From Rhizophagus clarus (Eukaryota > Glomeromycota > Glomeromycetes > Glomerales > Glomeraceae): a DNA stretch of 64,000 nt. This document shows positions 22,426 through 34,017 of this stretch, in pieces. The stretch is taken from NCBI GenBank assembly GCA_015698045.1, contig BLAL01000357.1, positions 62,001 through 126,000 on the forward strand. The letters run 5' to 3'. The notes beneath the pieces were generated by a model, which searched no databases, had not been told where the DNA came from, and saw nothing but the letters and a program-made list of their open reading frames with translations. The first letter of the stretch is position 1. Each line of letters opens with the position of its first letter. A program made the position numbers and the translations under genes.

Positions 22426-25400
22426 ATGCCGAGCTCTTTCAAAATTACTTTTTATGTTATTATCATATTCTACTGGTATCGAAAAGCAGCAAAAAACAAT
22501 AATAAAAAAGGATTGAATAGTTTACTAGCTAATAGTTATAAAAATGAAGAAGTAATAAAAAAGAATTTAGAAAAAGTATTTCACTGGTATCAAAAAGCTG
22601 CAGAAAAAAATTATATTAAAGCTGTAAATAATTCGGCTAATTGTTATGATAATGGAGAAAGGGCAAAAAAAAATTTAGAAAAAGCCTTTCATTGGTATCA
22701 AAATGAAGCAGAAAATGGCGAAGCGAGATCAATGAATAGTTTAGCCGATTGTTATTATTATGGAGAAGGTACAGAAATGAATTTAGAAAAGGCCCTTCAC
22801 TGGTATAAAAAAGCAGCAGAAAATGGTGATGATGAAGCAATGTATAACTTAGCAAATTGTTATGAAAATGGAGAAGGAATAGAAAAAAATTTAGAAAAAT
22901 CCTTTCATTGGTATCAAAAAGCAGCAGATATTGATTATGAAGAAGCAATGAATAACTTAGCCAATTGTTATTATAATGGAAAAGGAACAGAAAAGAATTT
23001 AAAAAAAGCCTTTCACTGGTATCAAAAAGCAGCAGATATTGGCTATGTAGTAGCGATGTCCAATTTAGCATATTGTTATGAAAATGGAGAAGGAACCAAA
23101 AAGAATTTAGAAAAAGCCTTTTACTGGTATAAAAAAGCTTCAGAAAATGATGATAAAGAAGCAATGAATAATTTAGCCAATTATTATTATAATGGAGAAG
23201 GAACGGAAAAAAATTTAGAAAAAGCATTTTATTGGTATCAAAAAGCAGCAGAAAATGGTAGTGAAGATGCAATGTATGATTTGGCTAATTGTTATTATTA
23301 TGAAGAAGGAACAGAAAAGAATTTAGGAAAAGCCATTTACTGGTACCAAAAAGCTGCAGAAAATAACAATGATGCAGCAATGTTTAAATTAGCTAATTGT
23401 TATAAAAATGGTGTAGGAATAGAAAAGAATTTAGAAAAATCCTTTTACTGGTATCAAAAAGCAGCAGAAAATGATAATAAAATAGCAATGAATAATCTAG
23501 CCATTTGCTTTGAAAATGGAGAAGGAATAGAAAAGAATTTAGAAAAAGCCTTTTATTGGTATCAAAAAGCAGTAGAAAGTGGCAATGAAAATGCAATATA
23601 TAATTTAGCTGGTTGTTATTATTATGAAAAAGGAACAGAAAAGAATTTTGAAAAATCCTTTTATTGGTATCAAAAAGCTGCAGTAAATGATGATAAAAGA
23701 GCTATGAATAGTTTAGCCAATAGTTATAGAAATGGAAAAGGAACAAAAAAGAATTTAGAAAAAGCCTTTCACTGGTATCAAAAAGCAGCAGACAAAAATT
23801 ATATTATAGCTATGAATAACTTAGCTAATTGCTATAAAGATGGGGAAGGAACAGAGATGAGTTTAGAAAAAGCTTTTTATTGGTACCAAAAAGCAACAGT
23901 GAATGGTAATAAAAAAGCAATGAATAGTTTAGCTAATTGTTATTATAACGGGGAAGGAACGGAAAAGGATTTAGAAAAAGCATTTCACTGGTATCAAAAA
24001 GCAGCAAAAAATGATGATGAAGTAGCAATGTATAATTTAGCTTATTGCTATGAAAATGGGGAAGGAATAGAAAAGAATTTAGAAAAATCCTTTTATTGGT
24101 ATCAAAAATCAGCTGAAATCGGTTATGAAGTAGCAATGAATGATTTAGCTATTTGTTATGAAGATGGAAAAGGAACAGAAAAGAACTTAGAAAAATCCTT
24201 TCATTGGTATCAAAAGGCAGCAGAAGGTGAAAATGAAGAAGCAATGTGTAATTTAGGGCGTCATTATTACAATGGAGATGGAACAGAAAAGAATTTAGAA
24301 AAGGCCTTTCACTGGTATAAAAAAGCAGCAGAAAAAAGTGAGATTATTGCAATGTTTTATCTAGCTATTTGTTATGAAAAAGGAAAAGGAACAGAAAAGA
24401 ATTTAGAAAAGGCTATGCAATGGTATCAAAAAGCAGCAGAAAATGATTATGAAAAAGCGATGAATAGTTTAGCTATCTGTTATAAAAATGGAGTTGGAAT
24501 AGCGAAAAATTTAGAAAAAGCCTTTTATTGGTATCAAAAAGCAGCAGAAAATAGTAGTAAAAATGCAATGTGTGATTTGGCCAATTGTTATTATAGTGGA
24601 GAAGGAACAGAGAAGAATTTAGAAAAGGCCTTTCATTGGTATAAAAAAGCAGCAGAAAAAAGTGAGACTATTGCAATGTTTTATCTAGCTATTTGTTATG
24701 AAAAAGGAGAAGGAACAGAAAAGAATTTAGAAAAGGCCATACAATGGTATCAAAAATCTGCAGAAAATGGTAATGAAAAAGCAATGTTTAGTTTAGCTGT
24801 TTGTTATTACTATGGAGAAGGAACAGAAAAGAATTTAGAAAAGGCCTTTCACTGGTATAAAAAAGCAGCAGAAAAAAATAATATTGCAATATTTTATTTA
24901 GCTAATTGTTATAAACTAGGAGAAGGAACGGAAAAGAATTTAGAAAAGGCCATACACTGGTATAAAAAAGCTGCAGAAAATGGTAATGAAAAAGCAATGT
25001 TTAGTTTAGCTGTTTGTTACTACAATGGAGAAGGAACAGAAAAGAATTTAGAAAAGGCATTTCATTGGTATGGAAAAGCAGCAGAAAAAGAATTTACTGG
25101 AGCTATAATTAATTTGGCAATTTGTTATAGAAATGGAGAAGGAACGGAAAAAAATTTACAAAAAGCATTTTGTTGTTTTAAAAAAGCAGCAGAAAAAAAT
25201 AATGTTGCAATGTTTTACTTAGCTAATTGTTATGAACTAGGAGAAGGAACGGAGAAGAATACAGAAAAAGCCATGCAATGGTATCAAAAAGCTGCAGAAA
25301 ATGGTGATGAAAAAGCAATGAATAGTTTAGCTGCTTACTATTACAACGGAAAAGGAACAGAAAAGAATTTAGAAAAGGCGTTTCACTGGTATGAAAAAGC

Positions 25401-28390
25401 AGCAGAAAAAGAATTTATTGATGCTATAATTTGTTTGGCTATTTGTTATAGAAATGGAGAAGGAACAAAAAAAAATTTAGAAAAAGCTTTTCACTATTTT
25501 AAAAAAGCAGCAGAAAAAAATGATAATATTGCAATGTTTTCTTTAGCTAATTGTTATGAACTAGGAGAAGGAACGGAAAAGAATTTAGAAAAGGCCATAC
25601 AATGGTATCAAAAAGCTGCAGAAAATGGGGATGAAAAAGCAATGTTTAATTTAGCTGTTTGCTATTACAATGGTGATGGAACAGAAAAGAATTTAGAAAA
25701 GGCCATACAATGGTGTCAAAAAGCTGCAGAAAATGGTGATGAAAGAGCAATATTGAATTTAGCTGTTTGCTATTACAATGGAGAAGGAACAGAAAACAAT
25801 TTAGAAAAGGTGTTTCAGCAGTATAAAAAAACAGCAGAAAAAGAATTTATTGAAGCTATGGTTAATTTGGCTATTTGTTATAGAAATGGAGAAAAAACGG
25901 AAAAAAACTTAGAAAAAGTATTTTGTTGGTTTAAAGAAGCGGCAGAAAAAAATAATATTGCAATGTTTTATCTAGCTATTTGTCATGAACTAGGAGAAGA
26001 AACGGAAGAAAACATAGGAAAGGCCTTTGAATGGTATCAAAAAGCTGCAGAAAATGGTAATGAAAAAGCAATGTTTAAATTGGCTGAAGGCTATTGTAAT
26101 AGAAAAGGAATAGAAAAGAATTTAGAAAAAAGCTTTTACTGGTACCAAAAAGCAGCAGAAAATGACATTAAAGAAGCAATGTTTAGTTTAGCCATTTGTT
26201 ATTGTAATGGAGAAGGAACAGAAAAGAATTTAGTAAAAGCATTTCATTGGTTTAAAAAAGCAGCAGAAAATGGTATTGTAACGGCAATGTTTAATTTAGC
26301 TATTTGTTATGAAAATGGTAAAGGAACAGAAAAGAATTTAGAAAAAGCTTTTTATTGGTTTCAAGAAGCAGCAAAAAAGGAAGATGAAGGAGCAATGTTT
26401 AATTTAGCCAATTGTCATGCATATGGAGAAGGAACAGAAAGGAATTTAGAAAAAGCTTCTCATTGGTATCATAAAGCGGTAAAGAGTGATAAAAGAGCAA
26501 TGCATAATTTAGCTATTACTTATAAAGCAGAAGGAATAGAAAATAATTTAGAAAAATACTTTTATTGGCATCAAAAAGCAGCAGAAAATGATGTTAAAGA
26601 ATCAATGTTTGATTTAGCTGTTTGTTATTATACTGGTGAAGGAACAGAAAAAAATTTAGAAAAAGCACTTTATTGGTTTCAAAGAGCAGCTGAAAAAAAT
26701 GATACTAATGCAATGTTCTATGTAGCATCTTGTTACGAAAAGGGGGAAGGAGCAAAGAAGAATTTAGAAAAAGCAATTTACTGGTACCACAAAGCAGCGG
26801 AAGCAAGTCAGATTAATTCTATGCATAATTTGGCCAGATGTTATTATAATGGAATAGGAATAGAAAAGAATCTGGAAAAAGCCTTTTACTGGTATCATAA
26901 AACGGCAGTAAATGGTATTAAAGAAGCAATGTTTAATTTAGCTAATCTTTATAGAAATGGGGAAGGAACGGAAAAGAATTTAGAAAAAGCCTTTTATTGG
27001 CATCAAAAAGTAATAGAGATTAATAAAGTAAGTTCTAAAAATGAATTTGAATTATGTGATGAATGCAACCAACCATATAGTAATTATCAATGGTGCCAAG
27101 AATGTAATTGTAAACGATTTAAACAAGATTTTTCAAAGTGGTCTAGTAAAAATAAATTTATTGATAAATTTATTCAAGAAGCGCAATTAAATGCTAAAAA
27201 TTGTTATGAAGTTTTAGAGTGGATACCTTATAATAAATTATCAAGTATTAATTATTATGATAAAGGGGGATTTAGCGAAATCCATAAAGCTATCTGGTTA
27301 GATGGGCCTATTGATAGTTGGAATTTTGATAAACAGCAATGGAATAGATGGAATTTTCAAACAGGGTATGAGGTTATTCTTAAAATACTCAATAATTCAT
27401 CAAGTTTAGATGACAAATTTTTGACTGAGGTATAGTATTTATATTTAATATCAAATTTATTTTTGCAAAATTAATAATTTTTATCTTTTATTTATCTAGT
27501 GGAGATATCATTATAATTGTCAGAAAAAATCATTTTCAAAATTTATTCAAATCTTTGGAATTACCCAAGATCCATACAATTTAAATTATATCATAGTGAT
27601 GAGTTATGCAAAACAAGGCAATTTGAGAAAATGCTTATCTCATATAATTAAATTTAAATGGGAAGACAGGTTAAAAATATTGAAAAAAATTATATTGGGA
27701 CTTAAAGTAATTCATCAATCAAAATTAACTCATGGTGATTTCCATGATGGTAATATTTTAATATCGGATGATTATAGTGAATTATTTATTATTGACTTAG
27801 GATTATGTAAACCTTTAAATGATTTACAAAATCCTCATATGAAAGAAGACGAAATTTGTGGAGTTTTGCCCTACATGGCGCCTGAAATATTAAGAAACCA
27901 ACCTTATACTCTAGCAAGTGATATTTATAGTTTTTCAATGATAATGTGGGAATTTACATCTGGTATTCCTCCGTTTAATCATAAAGCACATGATTATCAT
28001 CTTTATATAAGTATTTGTGAAGGTGAACGTCCTGAAATTATGAAAAATACTCCAAAATGTTATGTGGATTTGATCAAAGAATGTTGGGATTCAAACCCTT
28101 CCAATAGACCAACCATAATAGAGCTTGAATATAAGATATCTGAATGGATCAGATGCATTGAGGGATATTATAAAGCAAATAGGGATGGATTTCGTGAGTT
28201 TAAAGTACTTGATATTGATAACAAATTCGAAAGTGATATGTTTGAATTTGTAGAAGCAAACAATGCTTCGGTACAAGAACAAACTAATATTTCTATTATC
28301 CAATCTCACCCACAAGCATATTATACAAGTCGCAATCTTACTGAAACGTTAATTAAAGATGACTCTGAATATTTGGAATGTATGATATAA
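22426..28390 (+). CDS. Giant Sel1-repeat / zinc-ribbon / TKL-like kinase
   Basis: Exon 1 is 22426-27429 and exon 2 is 27500-28390; the 70-bp intron is GTATAG...ATCTAG in phase 0. The product has 1964 residues. Residues about 12-1535 form roughly 42 Sel1-like repeats of 36 residues, typically NLEKAFYWYQKAAENG followed by EAMNNLANCYxNGEGTEK. Units 23, 26 and 33 lack one residue and unit 38 two. A zinc ribbon (CDECNQPYSNYQWCQEC) and a linker (DKFIQEAQLNAK) lead to the kinase: loop DKGGFSEIH, lysine VILKIL, catalytic HGDFHDGN, DLG, MAPE, DIYSFS. Catalytic Asp, Asn and metal Asp are present; HRD is HGD. Sel1 repeats are alpha-helical solenoids that hold partner proteins, so this is likely a scaffold-kinase acting in the cytosol. 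Start: first ATG in the frame. A paralogue lies 2.1 kb downstream. Confidence 0.9.
22462..27040 (+). repeat. 108-bp coding tandem array with a three-unit higher-order pattern
   Basis: The Sel1 units are also a DNA tandem repeat. Units 24-34 show a period of three: one with NGNEKAM...LAVCYYNGEG, one with EKEF...LAICYRNGEG, one with EKNN..AMFYLANCYELGEG. The same one-residue deletion in every third unit shows that blocks of three were copied together. Confidence 0.75.
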
Positions 28391-30485
28391 TTAAAATTTT
28401 ATAGCAACTTCATTTATTATTTATCATTTATTCTTTATTTATTGAATATTTTATAAAATATGATATTTATATTAGTACAGTATATGCACTTTTACAGATT
28501 TTGCAATAAAGTAACAATAAAAAGAACCAAACATTACTAAAATACAAGTATGATAATTATTATTTATTTATATTTTTTTTTCAGCCAAGACTAGACCAGA
28601 TCGCTGGTCCTTAAATTTTTAAATTTACCTTGTTTATAACAGTGGTATAATTGGATTGGATCGACAAGACAATAAAAAACAGGACTCGCTAAAATTTTGA
28701 CATTAATTTATTATTAATTACGCTTATTTTGAAATAATTGAAATACTAAAAAAAAAAATGTAATGTAAATAAAAATGAAGTTATTGATGCTTTGATTCGT
28801 ATCTAGGCCAATCCAGTTTTGGGTATCCTGACTTCATCTAGTTTATAAACCAGATGAAAAATGTCCATTATCTGGATGAATGTTTTTCTCTTTTTCTATT
28901 TAAAATGCTTTTATTAATAATAATAAGGTTATTTTTTATTTTTACTACAAATAAGTTGTAATTCTAAACTACTTTTCTAATAAATATTTGCCACACTTTT
29001 TTTGGATTATCGCCATTTCAAATTTTAATCTAAATTGCTTATTAAAGTGAGACATATAACTGCCGCAAATGGAATATAAGAATGTGTCCATTATAGTAAT
29101 ATTGTAAGTTTTTTGCTGACAATTAGAACATGTTTTTGTTGATTTTCCAGTTTTGCCATAACAAGTTAACAATGTAACTATATTTATTTGGTTAAAAGTT
29201 GTATATAGAGCTTGGAACCGGTACAAAAAACCTTAACCGGTTAAAAATCGGTTAATCAGTACCTTAACCGGTTCCAAGCTCTAGTTGTATATTCGTTTAA
29301 ATTATTTTTCTGTTTTAATAATAATACGTAATTTTGTTTGGAATTAATATATTCACATACATTAATTATAATTATAAAAACTACATAATTTAGGTATAAT
29401 CCTCCCTACCTTGCTAGTACAACTTATTAATAATAAATTCATGATTTAAAAGAATATATTTATAGTAAATTAAACACCAGCTTTTGATATTATGAATGGA
29501 TTACTCATCCTTGGTTTTATTAATGACTAATATTATCTTTGTACATATATTAGGACCCAGAAATATATATACAGAGGGTCAGGTTTGAGTTTGCGTACAA
29601 TAGTCCAAAAGAATTATGTAGGTCTTTCCTTTTTTGGATATTTTAGATAATGTTAGCAAAAGATTTATTTCTTAATTTAGAAACTGGCTAGCATTATTGT
29701 AATTCCGGCCCTGAAAAAATGCGTACAGCTAATGGTAAATTGACCCCTATACAATGTATATTTCTGTGCCCTCATATGTCTATATATACATATTGTATAT
29801 AATATAACATGTACTGTATATACATATTGTGTATTGAATTATACGATTCACAAAAAAATCTGGTATAAAAATATCAAAAATTCGTGCACTTTTGCAATAC
29901 GGAAATCGCATGATAATCTCGCAAAATCAGATTTTCTCAATAATTTTGAAAACGGCAATATATGTGGAATTTTCATTTATAGGAACAATTGACACGTTTT
30001 CTTGGATTTTTTTTGTCTAACTTTTAAAACCTCTTAAAATAAATCGATATAAATTATTATGTATAGGAATGATGCACTTTCCATTTTTAAAATTCTGATT
30101 TCCATAACTCAATATTACAGGATTCTTCATAATAAGTTTCGGCTGGTTCATAGTGTCATCTAACATATGCTACTAAATGATGTGTTTCAGAACCTCTGAT
30201 ACTTACTATAAAATTGTTTTCAGACAATTATTTCTTATTGTACTAAACTATTTTAGCTTTTTTTTAAAAAAATTGTGGACAAAATTTACTAATAATACAT
30301 AACGTCATAATATTATCGCTGCTTTGTTATTATTATGTCTTGATGCAATTTTAAAATATGTAAAAAACCAATATATTTATTTTGATCGACATTTGTGTCA
30401 TTAACATGGGTCGATTAATAAGGTCACGTGCAAAGTCTGTTGCCGATTGTGTGACATTTTGTACATTTTCGTAACGTAAATATTT
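28391..30485. other. Spacer between the two Sel1 kinases
   Basis: No intact gene. A frame on the minus strand (28969-29206) encodes a Cys-containing stretch (CSNCQQKTYN) that may be an old gene fragment; its start is cut by the 76-bp element at 29197-29292. Near 28585-28700 the motif ctggtccttaaa, followed by acattaatttattatt, resembles the MITE at 42869-43286. Near 29,700 a gtaattccggcc motif recalls DNA-transposon ends elsewhere in the window. The rest is AT-rich with no recognised content. Confidence 0.45.
29197..29292. mobile_element. 76-bp MITE with perfect 16-bp ends and 10-bp target duplication
   Basis: agagcttggaaccggt at 29207-29222 is repeated exactly inverted at 29267-29282. Immediately outside, agttgtatat occurs on both sides (29197-29206 and 29283-29292). 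The interior has more aaccggtt palindromes. The unbroken match of ends and flanks points to a recent insertion. A 10-bp duplication does not fit hAT (8 bp), so the superfamily is unclear; MULE-type elements make 8-11 bp. Confidence 0.85.
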
Positions 30486-33400
30486 ATGGTTTTACAAAGG
30501 GTTTATTTCCAATTTCCATTTCCTAATTTATTTAAAAACTATTTAAAAATTAAAATGTTAAGTAATAATATAAAAGAGAATTTTAAAAAAGTTTTTTACC
30601 AGTATCAAAAATCAGCAGAAAATGGGGATGAAGAAGCAATGTATAATTTAGCCGTTTGTTATGAAAATGGAGAAGGAACAGTAAAGAATTTTGAAAGGGC
30701 CTTTTACTGGTATCAAAAAGATGCAGAAAAAAATCATATTAAAGCAATGAATAATTTAGGGCGTTGTCACTACAATGAAGAAGGAACAGAAAAGAATTTA
30801 GAAAAAGCCCTTTACTGGTACCAAAAAGCTGCAGAAAATAATAATGAAGCAGCAATGTTTAATTTAGCTAATTGTTATAAAAATGGAGAAGGAACCGAAA
30901 AGAATTTAGAAAAAGCCTTTTACTGGTATCAAAAAGCTGCGGAAAAAGATAATATTGAAGCAATGAATAATTTAGCCATTCGTTATAAAAATGGAGAAGG
31001 AACCGAAAAGAATTTAGAAAAAGCCTTTTACTGGTATCAAAAAGCCGCTGAAAAAGATAATATTAGAGCAATGAATAGTTTAGCCATTCGTTATGAAAAT
31101 GGAGAAGGAACCGAAAAGAATTTAGAAAAAGCCTTTTACTGGTATCAAAAAGCCGCTGAAAATGATAATAAAATAGCAATGAATAATCTAGCCATTTGTT
31201 ATGAAAATGGAGAAGGAACTGAAAAGAATTTTGAAAACGCCTTTTACTGGTATCAAAAAGCTGCGGAAAAAAATAATATTAAAGCAATGAATAATTTAGC
31301 CACTTGTTATAAAAATGGAGAAGGAACTGAAAAGAATTTTGAAAAAGCCTTTTACTGGTATCAAAAAGCTGCAGAAGGTAATAATGAAGATGCAATGTAT
31401 GAATTAGCTAATTGTTATAAAAATGAAAGGGGAACTGAAAAGAATTTAAAAAATGCCTTTCACTGGTATCAAAAAGCTGCAGATAATGGTAATGAAATAG
31501 CAATGAATACTTTAGCCAATTACTATGGAAAAGGAGAAGGAATGGAAAAGAATTTAGAAAAAGCCTTTTACTGGTATCAAAAAGCAGCAGAAAAAGGTGA
31601 TGGAAGAGCAATGTATAATTTAGCAATTTGTTATAATAATGGAGAAGGAACAGATAAGAACATAGAAAAGTCTTTTTACTGGTACCAAAAAGTTGCAGAA
31701 AAGGATGATAAAGAAGCAATGAATCATTTAGCCAATTGTTATATTGAAGGAAAAGGAACAGAAAAGAATTTAGAAAAAGCCTTTTACTGGTATCAAAAAG
31801 CTGTGGAAAACAGTGATGACCTTGCAATGCTTAATTTAGCCGGTTGTTATTATAATGGAATTGGAATAGAAAAGAATTTAGAAGATGCTTTTCACTTGTA
31901 CCAAAAAGCAGCAGAAAAGAATGTGATTGATGCATTGTATTATTTAGCTAATTGTTATTACAATGGAGAAGGGACAGAAAAGGATTTAAAAAAGGCCTCT
32001 TACTGGTATCAGAAAGCTGCAGAAAATGGTGATGTAAGAGCAATGTCAATTTTAATCAATCATTGTAGAGATGGAAATGGGATAGAAAAAAATTTAGAAG
32101 AAGCTTTTTACTGGCAACGAAAAGTGGCAGAAATTGATAAAGAAAATATTAAAATTAATGTTAAATTATGTAATGAATGCAAACAGTCATATATTGACTA
32201 CCAATGGTGTCAACAATGTAATTCTAAACGATTTAAACAAGATTTTTCAAAATGGACCAGTGATAATGAATTTATTGATAAATTTATTCAAGAAGCACAA
32301 TTAAATGCTAAAAATTGTTATGAAGTTTTAGAATGGATACCTTATAATAAATTATCAAGTATTAATTATTATGATAAAGGAGGATTTAGTGAAATTCATA
32401 AAGCTATATGGTTAGATGGACCTATTGATAGTTGGAATTTTGATAAACAACAATGGAATCGGTGGAAATTTCAAACAGGTTATGAAGTTGTTCTTAAAAT
32501 ATTTAAGAATTTATCAAGTTTAAATAACGATTTTCTGGATGAGGTATTGTGTATTTATTTAATAATAATTTTATTTTTTTACAAAAATTTTAAAATAATC
32601 TTCCTATTATTTTTATAGTGGAAATATCATTATAATTGTCAGAAAAAATCATTCTCAAAATTTATTCAAATCTTTGGAATTACTAGAGATCCACATAATT
32701 TAAATTATATAATTGTAATGAGTTATGCAAAAAAAGGAAATTTAAGACAATGCTTATCTGATATAATTAAATTTAAATGGCAAGACAGGTTACAATTATT
32801 GAAAAAAATTATATCTGGACTTAAAGTAATTCATGAATCAAATTTAGCTCATGGTGATTTTCATGATGGTAATATTTTAATGTCAAATAATCATAATGAG
32901 ATATTCATTATTGATTTAGGATTATGCAAACCTATAAGTGTTTTAAATGATTCTGGTAAAAATGTCAATAGGGACGTTTATGGAGTTTTACCTTATATGG
33001 CGCCTGAAGTATTAAGAGGAAAACCTTATACTCTAGAAAGTGACATTTATAGTTTTTCAATGATAATGTGGGAATTTACATCTGGTATTCGTCCGTTTTG
33101 TCATAGAGCACATGATCACCAACTTATTGTAAGTATTTGTGAAGATGAACGACCTGAAATTATTGAAAATACTCCGAAATGTTTTATAGATTTGATGAAA
33201 AAATGTTGGGATCCAGATCCAAAAAATAGACCAACCGTAACAGAGCTTGAATATAAAATATCTGAATGGGTTAAATGTATTGATTATTATTATAAAGTAA
33301 ATAGGAATGGATCTAATGTGTTTATAATATCTAATATTAATAACAAATTAGAAAATGATATGCTTGATTTTGTAAAGGCAAATAATACATTAGTATATGA

Positions 33401-33521
33401 ACAAGCTAATATTTCTAATACACAACCTCATCCACAATCATATTATACAAGTCGCAAGGTTACTAAAATGTTATTAAAAGAAGACTCTGAGTGTTTGGAA
33501 TGTATAGCTGAATATCATTAA
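30486..33521 (+). CDS. Sel1-repeat / zinc-ribbon / TKL-like kinase (shorter paralogue)
   Basis: Exon 1 is 30486-32543 and exon 2 is 32619-33521; the intron is GTATTG...TTATAG, at the same codon position as in the larger paralogue. The product has 986 residues from the first ATG, or 963 from ATG 30555 (MLSNNIKENFKK), which is the better start because repeats begin directly after it. It holds 14 full Sel1 units plus one partial. The zinc ribbon is CNECKQSYIDYQWCQQC and the linker DKFIQEAQLNAK. Kinase motifs: loop DKGGFSEIH, VVLKIF, HGDFHDGN, DLG, MAPE, DIYSFS, RP. From the linker to the first intron it is nearly identical to the upstream gene, while repeat number differs threefold. Role as for the paralogue: probably a scaffolded cytosolic kinase; partners unknown. 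Confidence 0.9.
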
Positions 33522-33764
33522 TTATGTTATTTACTTTTTATTTGTTGAATTATTTATTTATATAGAAACACATAAATAAAAAACGATTGTTGAAATAACT
33601 ATATTTATTTCAATTTGTTAGCGACAGTTACGATCATTAACCGGTCATGACTGCCATTTCGAGAACTTGTTAGGTTGCCGGTTGTCGGTAAATAGAAAAA
33701 CAAAAATAAACACGTGGATATAAGCATGACTATAGTAACTGCAATCTAAAATCATGTGTCACAT

Positions 33765-34017
33765 ACATTATAAAATCAGCTGTAATGGTCGATTACAGCT
33801 GATTTCATAATGTACGGGAATATTCATTTTTATTTACATTTGGCAAAACTCGGTAAAACTCAGAATAAGGCAAAAGTTATATTATTAGATTAGAGCATTG
33901 ATTTGAGTGCAGAGATATAGACGTATAGTTTTTATTTCATTTTGTCCTCTACTACCAAGTTTTACCGAGCTACTCTCGGTTAGAAATTTGTACTGTACAT
34001 TATGAAATCAGCTGTAA
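33765..34017. mobile_element. Palindromic MITE-like element with three arms
   Basis: A 21-22-bp sequence containing aaatcagctgtaa occurs three times: forward at 33765-33786, inverted at 33792-33813, forward at 33997-34017. The last two bound a 226-bp block whose inner parts are also inverted (aactcggtaaaact near 33850, agttttaccgagct near 33957). The first arm makes an extra hairpin. Target duplications were not found. Confidence 0.6.

Noticed and set aside
22637..24136. Long minus-strand open frames (22637-23272, 23393-23596, 23933-24136; also 31408-31827)
   Set aside because: They are the antisense of the Sel1 repeats. A 108-bp period leaves the opposite frame free of stops, and the products are Leu/Phe/His-rich copies of one another.
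22462..27040. Possible CRISPR-like or satellite array
   Set aside because: The 108-bp units are a coding Sel1 array with an open frame throughout, not direct repeats with unique spacers.
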